From: Pseudomonadota bacterium
Lineage (GTDB): Bacteria > Pseudomonadota > Gammaproteobacteria > Burkholderiales > Rhodocyclaceae
DNA: 64,000 nucleotides
Assembly (NCBI GenBank): GCA_026399515.1
Contig: JAPLQT010000038.1
Coordinates: 31,974-95,973 of the forward strand
Direction: 5' to 3'
Shown here in pieces: positions 49,392-58,196 of the stretch (its first letter is position 1; every line of letters starts with the position of its first letter). The position numbers and the translations under genes are program-made. The notes beneath the pieces are model-generated. The model was not told the origin of the DNA, made no database searches, and saw nothing but the letters and a program-made list of their open reading frames with translations.

Positions 49392-49724
49392 ATGTTCGCC
49401 CAGACGCCCGCACCGCCTTATTACTCAGTGATATTCACGTCGCAACGCCGCGCCGACGATAGTCTTGCGGGCTACGATGCGATGGCCGAGCGCATGGTCG
49501 AATTGGCGGCGCAGCAACCCGGCTTTCTCGGCATCGAGAGCGCCCGCAATGCCGAAGGGTTCGGCATTACCGTGTCGTACTGGGCGAGCCTGGAGGCGAT
49601 CAGTGCCTGGAAGGCCAACACCGAACACCGGGTGGCCCAGGCCAACGGCCGGCGCTTCTGGTACCAGCATTTCGAATTGCGCATCGCCAGGGTCGAGCGG
49701 GCCAATTCCAGCGAAGCAAGCTAA
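49392..49724 (+). CDS. Antibiotic biosynthesis monooxygenase (ABM) domain protein
   Basis: This is a 110-aa ferredoxin-like dimeric alpha+beta barrel protein (PGFLGIESARNAEGFGITVSYWASLEAISAWKANTEH). The family includes cofactor-free monooxygenases and heme or polyketide-related enzymes, but most members like this are uncharacterised. Its stop overlaps the stop of the convergent dehydrogenase gene by two bases. Confidence 0.85.
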   Translation: MFAQTPAPPYYSVIFTSQRRADDSLAGYDAMAERMVELAAQQPGFLGIESARNAEGFGITVSYWASLEAISAWKANTEHRVAQANGRRFWYQHFELRIARVERANSSEAS

Positions 49725-50701
49725 CGCGCTGGTTTTTCCACCTGCGGGTTGAGCAGGTTGGGCGGCCGGTCTCCGTTCAAAGCTGCGATCAGGTTGTCGG
49801 CGGCGAGCATCGCCATCTTCATGCGCGTCGCCGACGATGCCGAGCCGATGTGCGGCGTCAGCACCGCGTTGTCTAGCGTGAAGAAACGCGGATCGAGTGC
49901 CGGTTCTCCCTCGAACACATCCAATCCCGCGCCGGCGATGCGCCGTGCTTGCAAGGCCTCGATCAACGCGGCATCGTCGACGATGCCGCCGCGGGCGACA
50001 TTGATCAAGTGCGCGGTCGGCTTCATCTGCGCCAGTTCGGCGGCGCCGATGGCGTGGTGTGATTCGGGCGAGTAGGGCAGCATCAACACCAGGAAGTCGG
50101 ATTCGCGCAGCAGCGTGGCCCTGTCCACGCATGTGGCGCGGCATTCGGCTTCGCGTTGCGCCGACAGGCGGGTACGGTTGTGGTAGATGACGCGCATCTC
50201 GAAGCCGGCGGCGCGGCGTGCCACGGCCTGGCCGATGCGCCCCATGCCGAGTATGCCCAGGGTGGCATGGTGCACGTCCTGGCCCAGCCAGCCCTTGAAT
50301 TTCCAGCCGCCCCACTGTCCGGTGCGCACCCATTGGTCGGCGGCGGCGATGTGCCGGGCGCTGGCGAGCAGCAAGGCCCAGGCGATGTCGGCGGTGGTGT
50401 CGTCGAGTACCCCGGGGGTATTGGTGGCCATCACGCCGGCGCGGGTGCAGGCATCGAGGTCGATATTGTTGTAGCCGACGGCGCTGTTGCACACCACCTT
50501 CAGGCGCGGGCAGGCCGCCAGCAGCGCCGCGTCGATGCGCTCGGTCGGCATCGTCAGGACGCCGTCCTTGTCCGCCAGCCGTGAGGCCAGTTGTTTCGGC
50601 GTGAGCGGCGCATCGACGGCGTGATAATCGACCTCGAAGTGCTGCTCCAGACGCGCCAGTACCTCGGGATAGACCTCGCGCGAGATCAGAATCTTATGCA
50701 T
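49721..50701 (-). CDS. D-2-hydroxyacid dehydrogenase (glyoxylate/hydroxypyruvate reductase-like)
   Basis: This 326-aa NAD(P)H enzyme is close to GhrB-type reductases. It has the Rossmann loop GILGMGRIGQAVA at about residue 149, the substrate loop NSAVGYNNID, catalytic Arg in NVARGGIVDD, Glu in FEGEP, and His in LTPHIGSA. The true start is ATG 50701 with GAGG upstream; the frame stays open to 51745 by chance, opposite the GMC gene. It probably reduces glyoxylate or hydroxypyruvate. Confidence 0.93.
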   Translation of the reverse strand: MHKILISREVYPEVLARLEQHFEVDYHAVDAPLTPKQLASRLADKDGVLTMPTERIDAALLAACPRLKVVCNSAVGYNNIDLDACTRAGVMATNTPGVLDDTTADIAWALLLASARHIAAADQWVRTGQWGGWKFKGWLGQDVHHATLGILGMGRIGQAVARRAAGFEMRVIYHNRTRLSAQREAECRATCVDRATLLRESDFLVLMLPYSPESHHAIGAAELAQMKPTAHLINVARGGIVDDAALIEALQARRIAGAGLDVFEGEPALDPRFFTLDNAVLTPHIGSASSATRMKMAMLAADNLIAALNGDRPPNLLNPQVEKPAR

Positions 50702-50770
50702 GCTATTCGCCTCATCGGAAACTTGCCAAAATAAACCAGGGTTTGTCGTCGCCCATAATGATGCCCAATC

Positions 50771-52444
50771 ATGGGTAGAATTGCATCTCAAACTTTCATG
50801 ACGGACATTATGGAACCGCGTGATTACGGGGAGTTCGGGGCGTTCGACTACGTCATCGTCGGTGGCGGCACCGCCGGTTGCGTGCTGGCCAACCGCCTGT
50901 CGGCCGATCCCGAGGTCAGCGTGCTGTTGCTCGAAGCCGGCGGCAAGGACGACTGGATCTGGATCCACAGCCCGATCGGCTACTTGTACTGCATCGGCAA
51001 TCCCCGCACCGACTGGTGCTACGAGACCGAAGCCGAGCCCGGGCTGAACGGCCGTTCCATCATGTATGCGCGCGGCAAGGTGCTGGGCGGCAGTTCCTCG
51101 ATCAACGCCATGCTCTACCTGCGCGGCCAGGCCCGCGACTATGCGGAGTGGGCGGAAATCACCGGCGACTCGCGCTGGAACTGGGACAGCGTGCTGCCGG
51201 TGTTCAAGTCCAGTGAGGATTACTGGGGCGGCGCCGACGCGATGCACGGCGATAAAGGCGAATGGCGCGTCGAGAAGCAGCGCCTGCATTGGGACATCCT
51301 CGACCGCTATGTCGAAGCGGCCAAGCAGGCCGGCATCCCATTCAGCGGTGACTACAACCGCGGCGACAACTTCGGCATCGGCCACTTCGAAGTGAACCAG
51401 AAGAAGGGCGTGCGCTGGAATACCTCGAAGGCCTTCCTGCGCCCGGCGCAGCAGCGACCGAACCTGAAGGTCGTCACCGGCGCGCTGATCGACAAACTGG
51501 TGCTGGAAAACAAGGAGGCCCGCGGAGTCGAGTTCCGCCTCGGCGGCGTTGCCTATCGTGTCGGCGCCCGCATCGAGACTCTGCTCACGGCGGGCGCCAT
51601 CGGCTCGCCGACGATCCTGCAACGCTCGGGCATCGGCCCCGGTGCCTTGCTGCAGCAACATGGCGTGCCCCAGGTCCATGAACTCGCGGGCGTCGGCGCC
51701 AACCTGCAAGACCATCTGCAACTGCGCATGATCTTCAAGGTGCATGGCATCACGACCCTCAACCAGCGCGCCAACAGCCTCTGGGGCAAGGCCATGATGG
51801 GCTTGGAGTACGCGTTGTTCCGCTCCGGCCCGCTAGCGATGGCGCCGAGCCAGCTCGGCGGGTTCTTCCGTTCTTCGCCGGAGGTGGCCACGCCGGACCT
51901 GGAGTTCCACGTTCAACCGTTGTCGTTGGACAAGTTCGGCGACCCGCTGCATTCCTTCCCCGCCTTCACCGTCAGCGTATGCAACCTGCGGCCAAGCTCG
52001 CGCGGGATCGTACACATCCGCGACCGCGACCCGGAGACTCACCCGGTGATTGCCCCGAACTACCTATCGACCGAGTCAGATCGCCGCGTAGCCGTGCGTG
52101 CCCTGCGCATGACACGCCAAGTGCTCAGCCAGCCTGCCCTGGCGCCTTACCGCCCCGACGAATTCCTGCCGGGCGCCGGGATTCAAGGCGACGAGGAACT
52201 GGCGAAGGCCGCAGGCGACATCGGCACCACCATCTTCCATCCGACCTGCACCTGTGCCATGGGACGCGACGGCGATCCCCAGGCGGTCACCGATTCGGAA
52301 CTGCGCGTGCGCGGCATCGCCCGCCTGCGCGTGATCGACGCTTCGGTGATGCCGACCATCACCTCGGGCAACACCAACTCGCCGACGCTGATGATTGCCG
52401 AGCGGGGAGCGCAACTGGTGCGCGCGGCGAGAAAGAGCCGCTAG
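50771..52444 (+). CDS. GMC family FAD-dependent oxidoreductase (choline dehydrogenase-like)
   Basis: This is a 557-aa alcohol oxidoreductase. FAD-binding VGGGTAGCVLANRLS is at about residue 30, GMC signature 1 includes GKVLGGSSSINAM and signature 2 GAIGSPTILQRSGIG. The C-terminal active site has FHPTCTCAMG (His) and SGNTNSPT (Asn). In-frame ATGs at 50798 and 50810 are equally possible starts; no clear ribosome site decides. It is divergent from the dehydrogenase. Substrate is unknown, probably an alcohol. Confidence 0.93.
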   Translation: MGRIASQTFMTDIMEPRDYGEFGAFDYVIVGGGTAGCVLANRLSADPEVSVLLLEAGGKDDWIWIHSPIGYLYCIGNPRTDWCYETEAEPGLNGRSIMYARGKVLGGSSSINAMLYLRGQARDYAEWAEITGDSRWNWDSVLPVFKSSEDYWGGADAMHGDKGEWRVEKQRLHWDILDRYVEAAKQAGIPFSGDYNRGDNFGIGHFEVNQKKGVRWNTSKAFLRPAQQRPNLKVVTGALIDKLVLENKEARGVEFRLGGVAYRVGARIETLLTAGAIGSPTILQRSGIGPGALLQQHGVPQVHELAGVGANLQDHLQLRMIFKVHGITTLNQRANSLWGKAMMGLEYALFRSGPLAMAPSQLGGFFRSSPEVATPDLEFHVQPLSLDKFGDPLHSFPAFTVSVCNLRPSSRGIVHIRDRDPETHPVIAPNYLSTESDRRVAVRALRMTRQVLSQPALAPYRPDEFLPGAGIQGDEELAKAAGDIGTTIFHPTCTCAMGRDGDPQAVTDSELRVRGIARLRVIDASVMPTITSGNTNSPTLMIAERGAQLVRAARKSR

Positions 52445-52656
52445 TAATGAGGGAATACGTATTTGGTGGTTGATTTGGCGTTACGCAATGCCACAAGGAA
52501 ACCGACCATATCAGCCAGCCGATCTGGTCGTCCCAGTAAGGCCAAGATGGGCCGTTCACGCGATCCATTCCGTTCGCGTAGAATTACGCGCGAACTTGGC
52601 GTGTGATTTCCTACAGGCTAGCCAGGAAGCCAAATGATGCCCGACATGGAACGGAT

Positions 52657-53367
52657 ATGCGCAAGGTAACCCCTGTGATTCCAACTGAGTCGGAGAAGAT
52701 TTGGCTACGAGAACTCATACGCCGGTATCAATCGGGAGAGCCTGTTGACCCCTGGGTAATGAGAATAGCACTCCGGGACAAACTGCCCGCGGATTTTGCA
52801 CCGTCAAGAATGAATCCTCTTCTTGCTGGAACGAATGCCATCACGTTGCTTGGCATTCTCGCTGTGGATCCCGGCAGCGAACTCGCCCGGGACACGGAGC
52901 GGGTGATACTTGCAATTCGAGACCTATTGATCAAGAACCCCCACGTCAGGAACGTGACGGCAGCCGAGATTGCGCAGCAATTGGATCTGGATAGCGAATA
53001 CACGGAAAAACTATTTGGTCTAATGGCTACGGTCGGGTCGTTTTGGGCGTCCGCCTCCGGCACCACTACCGGCCGTGGCGGTCTTTCGTCGATAAATGTT
53101 GACAGGGAAGAATGCCTAACTGCCTTTATGGCATTTCGTGATATTCAAACGCAAGTCAACCAGATCCTTGCCGAACGTGAGCAAGCAGCTCTCAGCGCGT
53201 CGAACGCGTTGCAGCAAACTTATAACCTAGCCGTACTCCAGGCAAATATCCCGACTACTGATAACCGCCCGCCAGAAATCCTCCAACTCAAGCCAAGCTT
53301 CTACGGAGTAGGCATCGACTTGAAGGCCCTGTGGCGACGTTTGTTGGCGTTGTTTGCAAAGCGATAA
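52657..53367 (+). CDS. Hypothetical protein
   Basis: The 236-aa product (from ATG 52657 after GGAACGGAT) is not recognised. It appears soluble and mostly helical; the middle part AAEIAQQLDLDSEYTEKLFGLMATVGSFW resembles a winged-helix segment. The C-terminus ends in a basic and hydrophobic helix (LKALWRRLLALFAKR) that might sit on a membrane. Codon use looks less GC-biased than neighbouring genes, as does the TA module downstream, suggesting an accessory patch at about 52450-54400. Confidence 0.6.
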   Translation: MRKVTPVIPTESEKIWLRELIRRYQSGEPVDPWVMRIALRDKLPADFAPSRMNPLLAGTNAITLLGILAVDPGSELARDTERVILAIRDLLIKNPHVRNVTAAEIAQQLDLDSEYTEKLFGLMATVGSFWASASGTTTGRGGLSSINVDREECLTAFMAFRDIQTQVNQILAEREQAALSASNALQQTYNLAVLQANIPTTDNRPPEILQLKPSFYGVGIDLKALWRRLLALFAKR

Positions 53368-53518
53368 GGGCTACGTTCGGATTAGTTTGTTCGGCATCGG
53401 TCGTTTCCAGAAAGTCGGCGCTGATGAGGCCACTGCGGGGCGGGCGGTTGAGAAAACTGCGCTCTCCTTACCGCTACAGATGGCGGCACGGCTATGCATG
53501 CTGTCGTGAAAATCAATG

Positions 53519-54034
53519 TCACGCCCCTTTGATTACTTTTCGCAGATCTTTGATCAACAGGTGAAGGTGATACGGGTCGGTCGGGCTTGGATCAAAATCG
53601 AAATGCTCATAGAACCGCCGAGCTTCAGTGTTCTTGGCATGAACAATGATCGCGCGGATACCGGCAATATCGGCAGCCTGAAGCGTTCTGGCGAGAGCAT
53701 CATGCAGTAGGGCCGCTCCTAATCCTTTCCCTTTGGCCTCATTGTCGACGGCGAGTCTGGCGAGCAACATCACCGGAACAGGATGACGGGCCAGGCCTTT
53801 CACCATTCGCATGGGTGCCTGAGAGTGGGCAATGGCTCCGACTGCCAGGCTGTAATATCCGACGATCTTTTCGTCAGCTAGCGCCACATAGGTCTGCGCG
53901 CTGCCGGCCGACTGGTTGTTCAGAGCAAAGCGGGAAATGTAGCGATTGAGATCCTCGTACCCGCAGTTAAAAAAATCGACGATGTGGGCGCGATCAAGCT
54001 TCTGAATGACCCAATCGGCTTTCCTTGCCACCAC
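53519..54034 (-). CDS. GNAT acetyltransferase toxin (TacT-like)
   Basis: This 171-aa protein belongs to the group of toxins that acetylate charged tRNAs. The acetyl-CoA loop is seen as LARLAVDNEAKGKGLGAALLHDA (V-x-x-x-x-G-x-G-x-G/A type) and the catalytic-region Tyr as RRFYEHFDFDPSP. The N-terminal FNCGYEDLNRYI is typical of the DUF1778-linked class. It lies 6 bases after the antitoxin gene on the same strand. Confidence 0.92.
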   Translation of the reverse strand: MVARKADWVIQKLDRAHIVDFFNCGYEDLNRYISRFALNNQSAGSAQTYVALADEKIVGYYSLAVGAIAHSQAPMRMVKGLARHPVPVMLLARLAVDNEAKGKGLGAALLHDALARTLQAADIAGIRAIIVHAKNTEARRFYEHFDFDPSPTDPYHLHLLIKDLRKVIKGA

Positions 54035-54040
54035 AAGCCG

Positions 54041-54304
54041 CTACCTGCCAGTTTTCATCAAGCGGGCAAGGCGGGGCCGTGCGCGAGGCGGCGCGTCAAG
54101 CGCGGCCTGAAATGCCTGCCATTGGGCGTCATCGAGAATGAACAAACGCCGATCCGCCAAGGTCTCGGCGGCTGACGCCAAGCCGCTGTCCAGCAGAAAT
54201 TCGCTGACTGTTTTGTCTTGGGCTTGGGCCGCGGCCTGGATCATCTCCTTGGCGGCAGGCGAAATACGCAAATCGACCCGTTGGGTCTTCGAGGAAGTTA
54301 GCAT
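54041..54304 (-). CDS. DUF1778 ribbon-helix-helix antitoxin (TacA-like)
   Basis: This 87-aa protein has an N-terminal RHH DNA-binding domain (QRVDLRISPAAKEMIQAAA, KTVSEFLLDSGL). The C-terminal neutralising region (DRRLFILDDAQWQAFQAALDAPP) matches the family. AGAGGTGG precedes the ATG. It is the first gene of the toxin-antitoxin pair and probably represses the promoter at 54334-54362. Confidence 0.94.
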   Translation of the reverse strand: MLTSSKTQRVDLRISPAAKEMIQAAAQAQDKTVSEFLLDSGLASAAETLADRRLFILDDAQWQAFQAALDAPPRARPRLARLMKTGR

Positions 54305-54333
54305 GGCGCCACCTCTGAGCTTGACTGAAGCCC

Positions 54334-54362
54334 AGTATAACGTGTGTTCAATATCCGTACAA
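54334..54362 (-). promoter_or_regulatory. Promoter of the toxin-antitoxin operon
   Basis: On the minus strand TTGTAC (54362-54357), a 17-base spacer and TATACT (54339-54334) form a good sigma70 promoter ending 29 bases before the antitoxin ATG. The antitoxin RHH domain is expected to bind here. Confidence 0.7.
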
Positions 54363-54490
54363 TAGTTTCAGATTGGAGGCTGGTGTCCAGTCGCTCCTTG
54401 TGGCCGAACTGGGACAATGGACACACGCCCACGGACATGGCGCAGCGCACGACGGAAAATCAATCACCGATTACGGATAGCCGCAAAAAA

Positions 54491-57166
54491 CTAATGCGCC
54501 TGCCCGAGGTAGGCGGCCTGGACGGCGGGATCCTTCTTGAGCTGTGCCGCGTCGCCATGCACCGCGATGCGCCCGTTTTCGAGTACATAGCCGTAGTCCG
54601 CCACTTTCAGCGCCGCGGCGGCGAACTGTTCGACCAGCAGCATGGTGATGCCTGCGCTTTTCAGGCGCGCTATGGTGCGGAACACTTCCTCGACGAGCAG
54701 CGGGGCGAGTCCCATCGAAGGCTCGTCGAGCAGCAGCACGTCTGGGTTCAGCATCAGCGCGCGGCCCATCGCCAGCATCTGTTGTTCGCCGCCCGAGAGG
54801 GTGCCGGCGAGCTGTTCGCGCCGTTCCTTGAGGCGCGGGAACAATTCGAACACCCGCTCCAGGTCGGCCTGGATGTCGCCCTTGGGGCGGCTGAAAGTGA
54901 GCCGGGGGTAGGCTCCCAGCAGCAGGTTGTCGGTTACCGAGAGCGTGGCGAAAACCCGCCGTCCCTCGGGGGAATGGGCCATCCCGGCGCGGGCGATGCG
55001 GTGCGCGGGCAGGCCGGTGATGGCTTGCCCGCCCAGGCGGATCTCCCCGCCGGTCGGCGCGATCATGCCGGAGATTGCGCGCATGGTGGTGGTCTTGCCG
55101 GCGCCATTGGAGCCGATCAGGGTGACCACCTTGCTTTTCGGAACTTCGAGAGAAATACCGTGCAGCACTTCGACCTTGCCGTATCCGGCTTGCAGGTTGT
55201 GTATCTTCAGCATCTGTGTTCTCCGCTCAAGCGCCGGCGGGCTGGGTTTCATCATGACCTTGGGATCGGCCTGCACCGCCGCCGGCTTCCCCTCGGCGAT
55301 CTTCTGGCCGAAATCCAGCACCGTTACCGTATCGGAAATGCCCATCACCACGTCCATGTGGTGCTCGATCAGGATCACCGTGATGCCGTGATCGCGGATC
55401 TTCTGGATGATGCCGATCAGCTCCTTGATGTCCGGCGCGGTGAGTCCCGCGGCCGGCTCGTCGAGCAGGATGAGGCTGGGGTTGAGGGCTAGCGCCCGGG
55501 CGATTTCCAGCAGCCGCTGCTTGCCGTAAGGCAGGTTCCTGGCCTCCTCGTTGTGCAGCGCGTTGAGCCCCACGAAGTCGAGCAGCGAGGCGGCGCGTAC
55601 TCTTGCATCGCGCTCCTCGGCACTATAGCGGCCGCTTTGCAGCATCACGTCGACGATATGGCTCTTGAAGGTGTGATGCAGTCCTACAAGCACGTTCTCG
55701 ATGGCGGTCATCTCGCCGAACAATTGCACGTTCTGAAAAGTGCGCGCCACGCCGGCCAGCGCTATGGCCGAAGGCGTATTGCCGGAAATGACGGCGCCGT
55801 TGAATTCGACCTGGCCGGCGGTCGGCTGGTAGATGCCGGTGAGCACGTTCATCATGGTGCTCTTGCCCGAGCCGTTCGGCCCGATCAGCCCGTGGATCGA
55901 TCCCTTGACCACGTTCAGGTCCAGTTCGTTGAGCGCCTTGAGGCCGCCGAACTGCATCAGGACCTTCCGGGCTTCCAGCAGGTGGCCGCTGCCCGACACG
56001 GCATGATCCGGCGCCGCCCAGATGTGGCGGTCGTCGCCGTGATCCAGGTAGACCTCATGGTGGCGTATGGCCTTCGGACGGAAACGCTCGACGATGCCGC
56101 GCAGGTAGCCGACGATGCCGTCTTGCAGGTAATAGACAACGAACAGAGTCATGAAGCCGAAGATGGTCAGGCGCCAGTCGGTGATGTTCTCCAGATAATA
56201 GGAGAATACCGCCATGCCCACGGTTGCCGCGACCGGCACCGCGATTTCGCGGGCGGTCTTTTCCTTCTTGAACAGCGACCACGCGGCGGTGGCGACGGCG
56301 ATGGTCGCCGCAATGGAGGCGATCTGGCGGAACAGTTCGATGTCGGAAAGCAGGCTGGGCAGCATCACCACGATCAGCGCGCCGACCAGCCCGCCGCTGC
56401 GGGTCTTGCGCCCGCCCATGATCACCGCCAGCAGGAACAGGATGGTCAGCTCGAAATTGTAGGTGTTGGGCGAAATGTATTCCTCGGAATAGGTGTACAG
56501 GCTGCCCGCCAGCCCGGCCAGCGCGGCGCTGATGACGAAGGCGTAGACCTTGTATCGGTACACCGACACGCCCATGCAGTCGCAGGCCACCGGGCTGTCG
56601 CGCAAGGCCTCGAAGGCCCGCCCGAGGTGGGACTTGACGATGCGATGCACGACGATCAACGCGGCCACCATGAGCAGGGCCACCACGTAGAAATATTCCA
56701 CCTCGCCGAGCTTGTGGCCGAAGAATATCGGCTTTGGCACCTTGATGCCCAGCGGTCCTTCGGTGAGGAAAGTCATCTCGTTGATGAGGATCTGGATGAT
56801 GGTGCCGAAAGCCAGCGTGACCATCGCCAGGTAAGGGCCGGTGACGCGCAGCGCGGGCAGGGCGAGGACCGCGCCGAACAGGGCGGCGACCGCGATGGCA
56901 CCCGGGACAGCGAGGTAGAACGGCATGCCGAACTTGAAGAACAATATCCCTGCCGTGTAGGAGCCGATGCCGAACAGCCCGGCATGGCCCAGCGAGACCT
57001 GGCCGGTGTAGCCCACCACGATGTCCAGCCCGAACAGCAGAATCGCATAGATCAGGATGGTTTCGGCCAGGTGGATGTAATAAGGATTCGTCACTACCTG
57101 GGGAAACAGGGCCAGCGCAGCGATAGCCAGCGCGACCAGGACATAGTTCTTTCTGCGCATGCTCAT
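54491..57166 (-). CDS. ABC transporter LivM-LivG-LivF read as one 891-residue ORF
   Basis: Three normally separate parts of a branched-chain/aromatic acid importer read through in one frame. Residues 1-390 are a LivM-type permease with extra helices. About 395-640 is a LivG-type ATPase (P-loop GPNGSGKST, RTFQNVQLF, LLDEPAAGL). 652-891 is a LivF-type ATPase (P-loop GSNGAGKTT, LSGGEQQM, LLDEPSMGL). Permease-LivG fusions are known. The join to LivF looks accidental: LivG lacks its usual IEAYLG end, and the linker MMKPSPPALERRTQ is out of frame with a TGA just before the livF ribosome site (GGAG, ATG 55213). A deletion of about 19 bases would explain it. LivF can still start on its own. The ATG overlaps the livH stop. 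Confidence 0.85.
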   Translation of the reverse strand: MSMRRKNYVLVALAIAALALFPQVVTNPYYIHLAETILIYAILLFGLDIVVGYTGQVSLGHAGLFGIGSYTAGILFFKFGMPFYLAVPGAIAVAALFGAVLALPALRVTGPYLAMVTLAFGTIIQILINEMTFLTEGPLGIKVPKPIFFGHKLGEVEYFYVVALLMVAALIVVHRIVKSHLGRAFEALRDSPVACDCMGVSVYRYKVYAFVISAALAGLAGSLYTYSEEYISPNTYNFELTILFLLAVIMGGRKTRSGGLVGALIVVMLPSLLSDIELFRQIASIAATIAVATAAWSLFKKEKTAREIAVPVAATVGMAVFSYYLENITDWRLTIFGFMTLFVVYYLQDGIVGYLRGIVERFRPKAIRHHEVYLDHGDDRHIWAAPDHAVSGSGHLLEARKVLMQFGGLKALNELDLNVVKGSIHGLIGPNGSGKSTMMNVLTGIYQPTAGQVEFNGAVISGNTPSAIALAGVARTFQNVQLFGEMTAIENVLVGLHHTFKSHIVDVMLQSGRYSAEERDARVRAASLLDFVGLNALHNEEARNLPYGKQRLLEIARALALNPSLILLDEPAAGLTAPDIKELIGIIQKIRDHGITVILIEHHMDVVMGISDTVTVLDFGQKIAEGKPAAVQADPKVMMKPSPPALERRTQMLKIHNLQAGYGKVEVLHGISLEVPKSKVVTLIGSNGAGKTTTMRAISGMIAPTGGEIRLGGQAITGLPAHRIARAGMAHSPEGRRVFATLSVTDNLLLGAYPRLTFSRPKGDIQADLERVFELFPRLKERREQLAGTLSGGEQQMLAMGRALMLNPDVLLLDEPSMGLAPLLVEEVFRTIARLKSAGITMLLVEQFAAAALKVADYGYVLENGRIAVHGDAAQLKKDPAVQAAYLGQAH

Positions 57167-58053
57167 ACTTTCTTGATCGCGGTCTTGCCGAACAGTCCGG
57201 CAGGCTTCACGGCCAGTACCAGGAGCAGCAGCAGCAGGCCGGGCACTTCCTTGTAGCCGGTGGAGATGTAGAAGCCGGTGAAGGTCTCCGCGACGCCGAG
57301 TATCAAGCCGCCGATGATGGCGCCCATCCCCGACGTCAATCCGCCGATGATGGCCACCGCGAATGCCTTGAGGCCCAGCGCGGAACCCATGGTTGCGCCG
57401 GTCAGGGTGAGCGGTGCGACCAGCACGCCGGCGACGGCGGCGGTCATCGAGGACAGCGCATAAGAAAAGGTGATCACCATGCCGGTATTGATGCCGACCA
57501 GGCCGGCGGCATCCCGGTCGTTCGAGGTGGCGACCACGGCCTTGCCGTAGATCGACTTGCGGTTGAAAATCTCCACCGCAAGCATCATCAGCAGGGCGCC
57601 GCCCACCACCAGCACCTGCATGGGCTGGACGTTAGCACCGAATATCTGGAAAGGCGTCTCGGACAGCGGCGAGGGAAAGCGCAGGTCATCCTTGCCCCAG
57701 ATGTTTTCCGCGGCGTTCTTGAAGATGATCGCCAGTGCGATGGTGGACATGATCCAGCCGAATTCGGATTTGATCTTGATGGCCGGCCGCACGCCTATCC
57801 ATTCGACCAGCATGCCCTGAAGCGCGCCGAATACCATCACGATGGGGATCATCAGCCAGTAGTTGAGATACGGCCCGCCGAGCACGTTGCCCGCCAGGCT
57901 GAGTCCCACCAGCGCCCCCAGCATCAGCGCTTCGCCCTGGCCGAAGTTGAGCGTGCCGGAAGTGGCGAAAGTCAGTTGGTAGCCGAAAGCGATGACGGCG
58001 TAGATCATGCCCAGGGCGATGCCGCTGACGGCGAGTTGCAGAAAAATATCCAT
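57163..58053 (-). CDS. ABC transporter permease, LivH type
   Basis: This is a 296-aa inner-membrane permease with about eight helices (TLNFGQGEALMLGA, AFAVAIIGGLTSGMGAIIGG). GGAGTC lies 9 bases before ATG 58053. Its stop overlaps the following permease-ATPase start by four bases. It forms the transport channel with the LivM part. It is second in the operon after the binding protein. Confidence 0.93.
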   Translation of the reverse strand: MDIFLQLAVSGIALGMIYAVIAFGYQLTFATSGTLNFGQGEALMLGALVGLSLAGNVLGGPYLNYWLMIPIVMVFGALQGMLVEWIGVRPAIKIKSEFGWIMSTIALAIIFKNAAENIWGKDDLRFPSPLSETPFQIFGANVQPMQVLVVGGALLMMLAVEIFNRKSIYGKAVVATSNDRDAAGLVGINTGMVITFSYALSSMTAAVAGVLVAPLTLTGATMGSALGLKAFAVAIIGGLTSGMGAIIGGLILGVAETFTGFYISTGYKEVPGLLLLLLVLAVKPAGLFGKTAIKKV

Positions 58054-58196
58054 GGTATCGACTCCGCACAGGAGGCTGGAAGCCCGCCCGTTGAGTGAAA
58101 CTAACAAAACCGGGTTGTACGCGCGTGGCGCCAACCCGGCGAATTACGATGATTGCGTTGCGCGGCGACGATCATACGCCGCGCAACGGCCAACAC

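Noticed and set aside
49721-51745. Extended 674-codon minus-strand frame
   Set aside because: Only the part from 50701 encodes the hydroxyacid dehydrogenase; the rest is antisense to the GMC gene.
55553-57256. Long plus-strand ORF of 567 codons
   Set aside because: It lies opposite the ABC permease-ATPase gene, has no recognisable domain, and is rich in Asp, His and Gln as expected of an antisense shadow.
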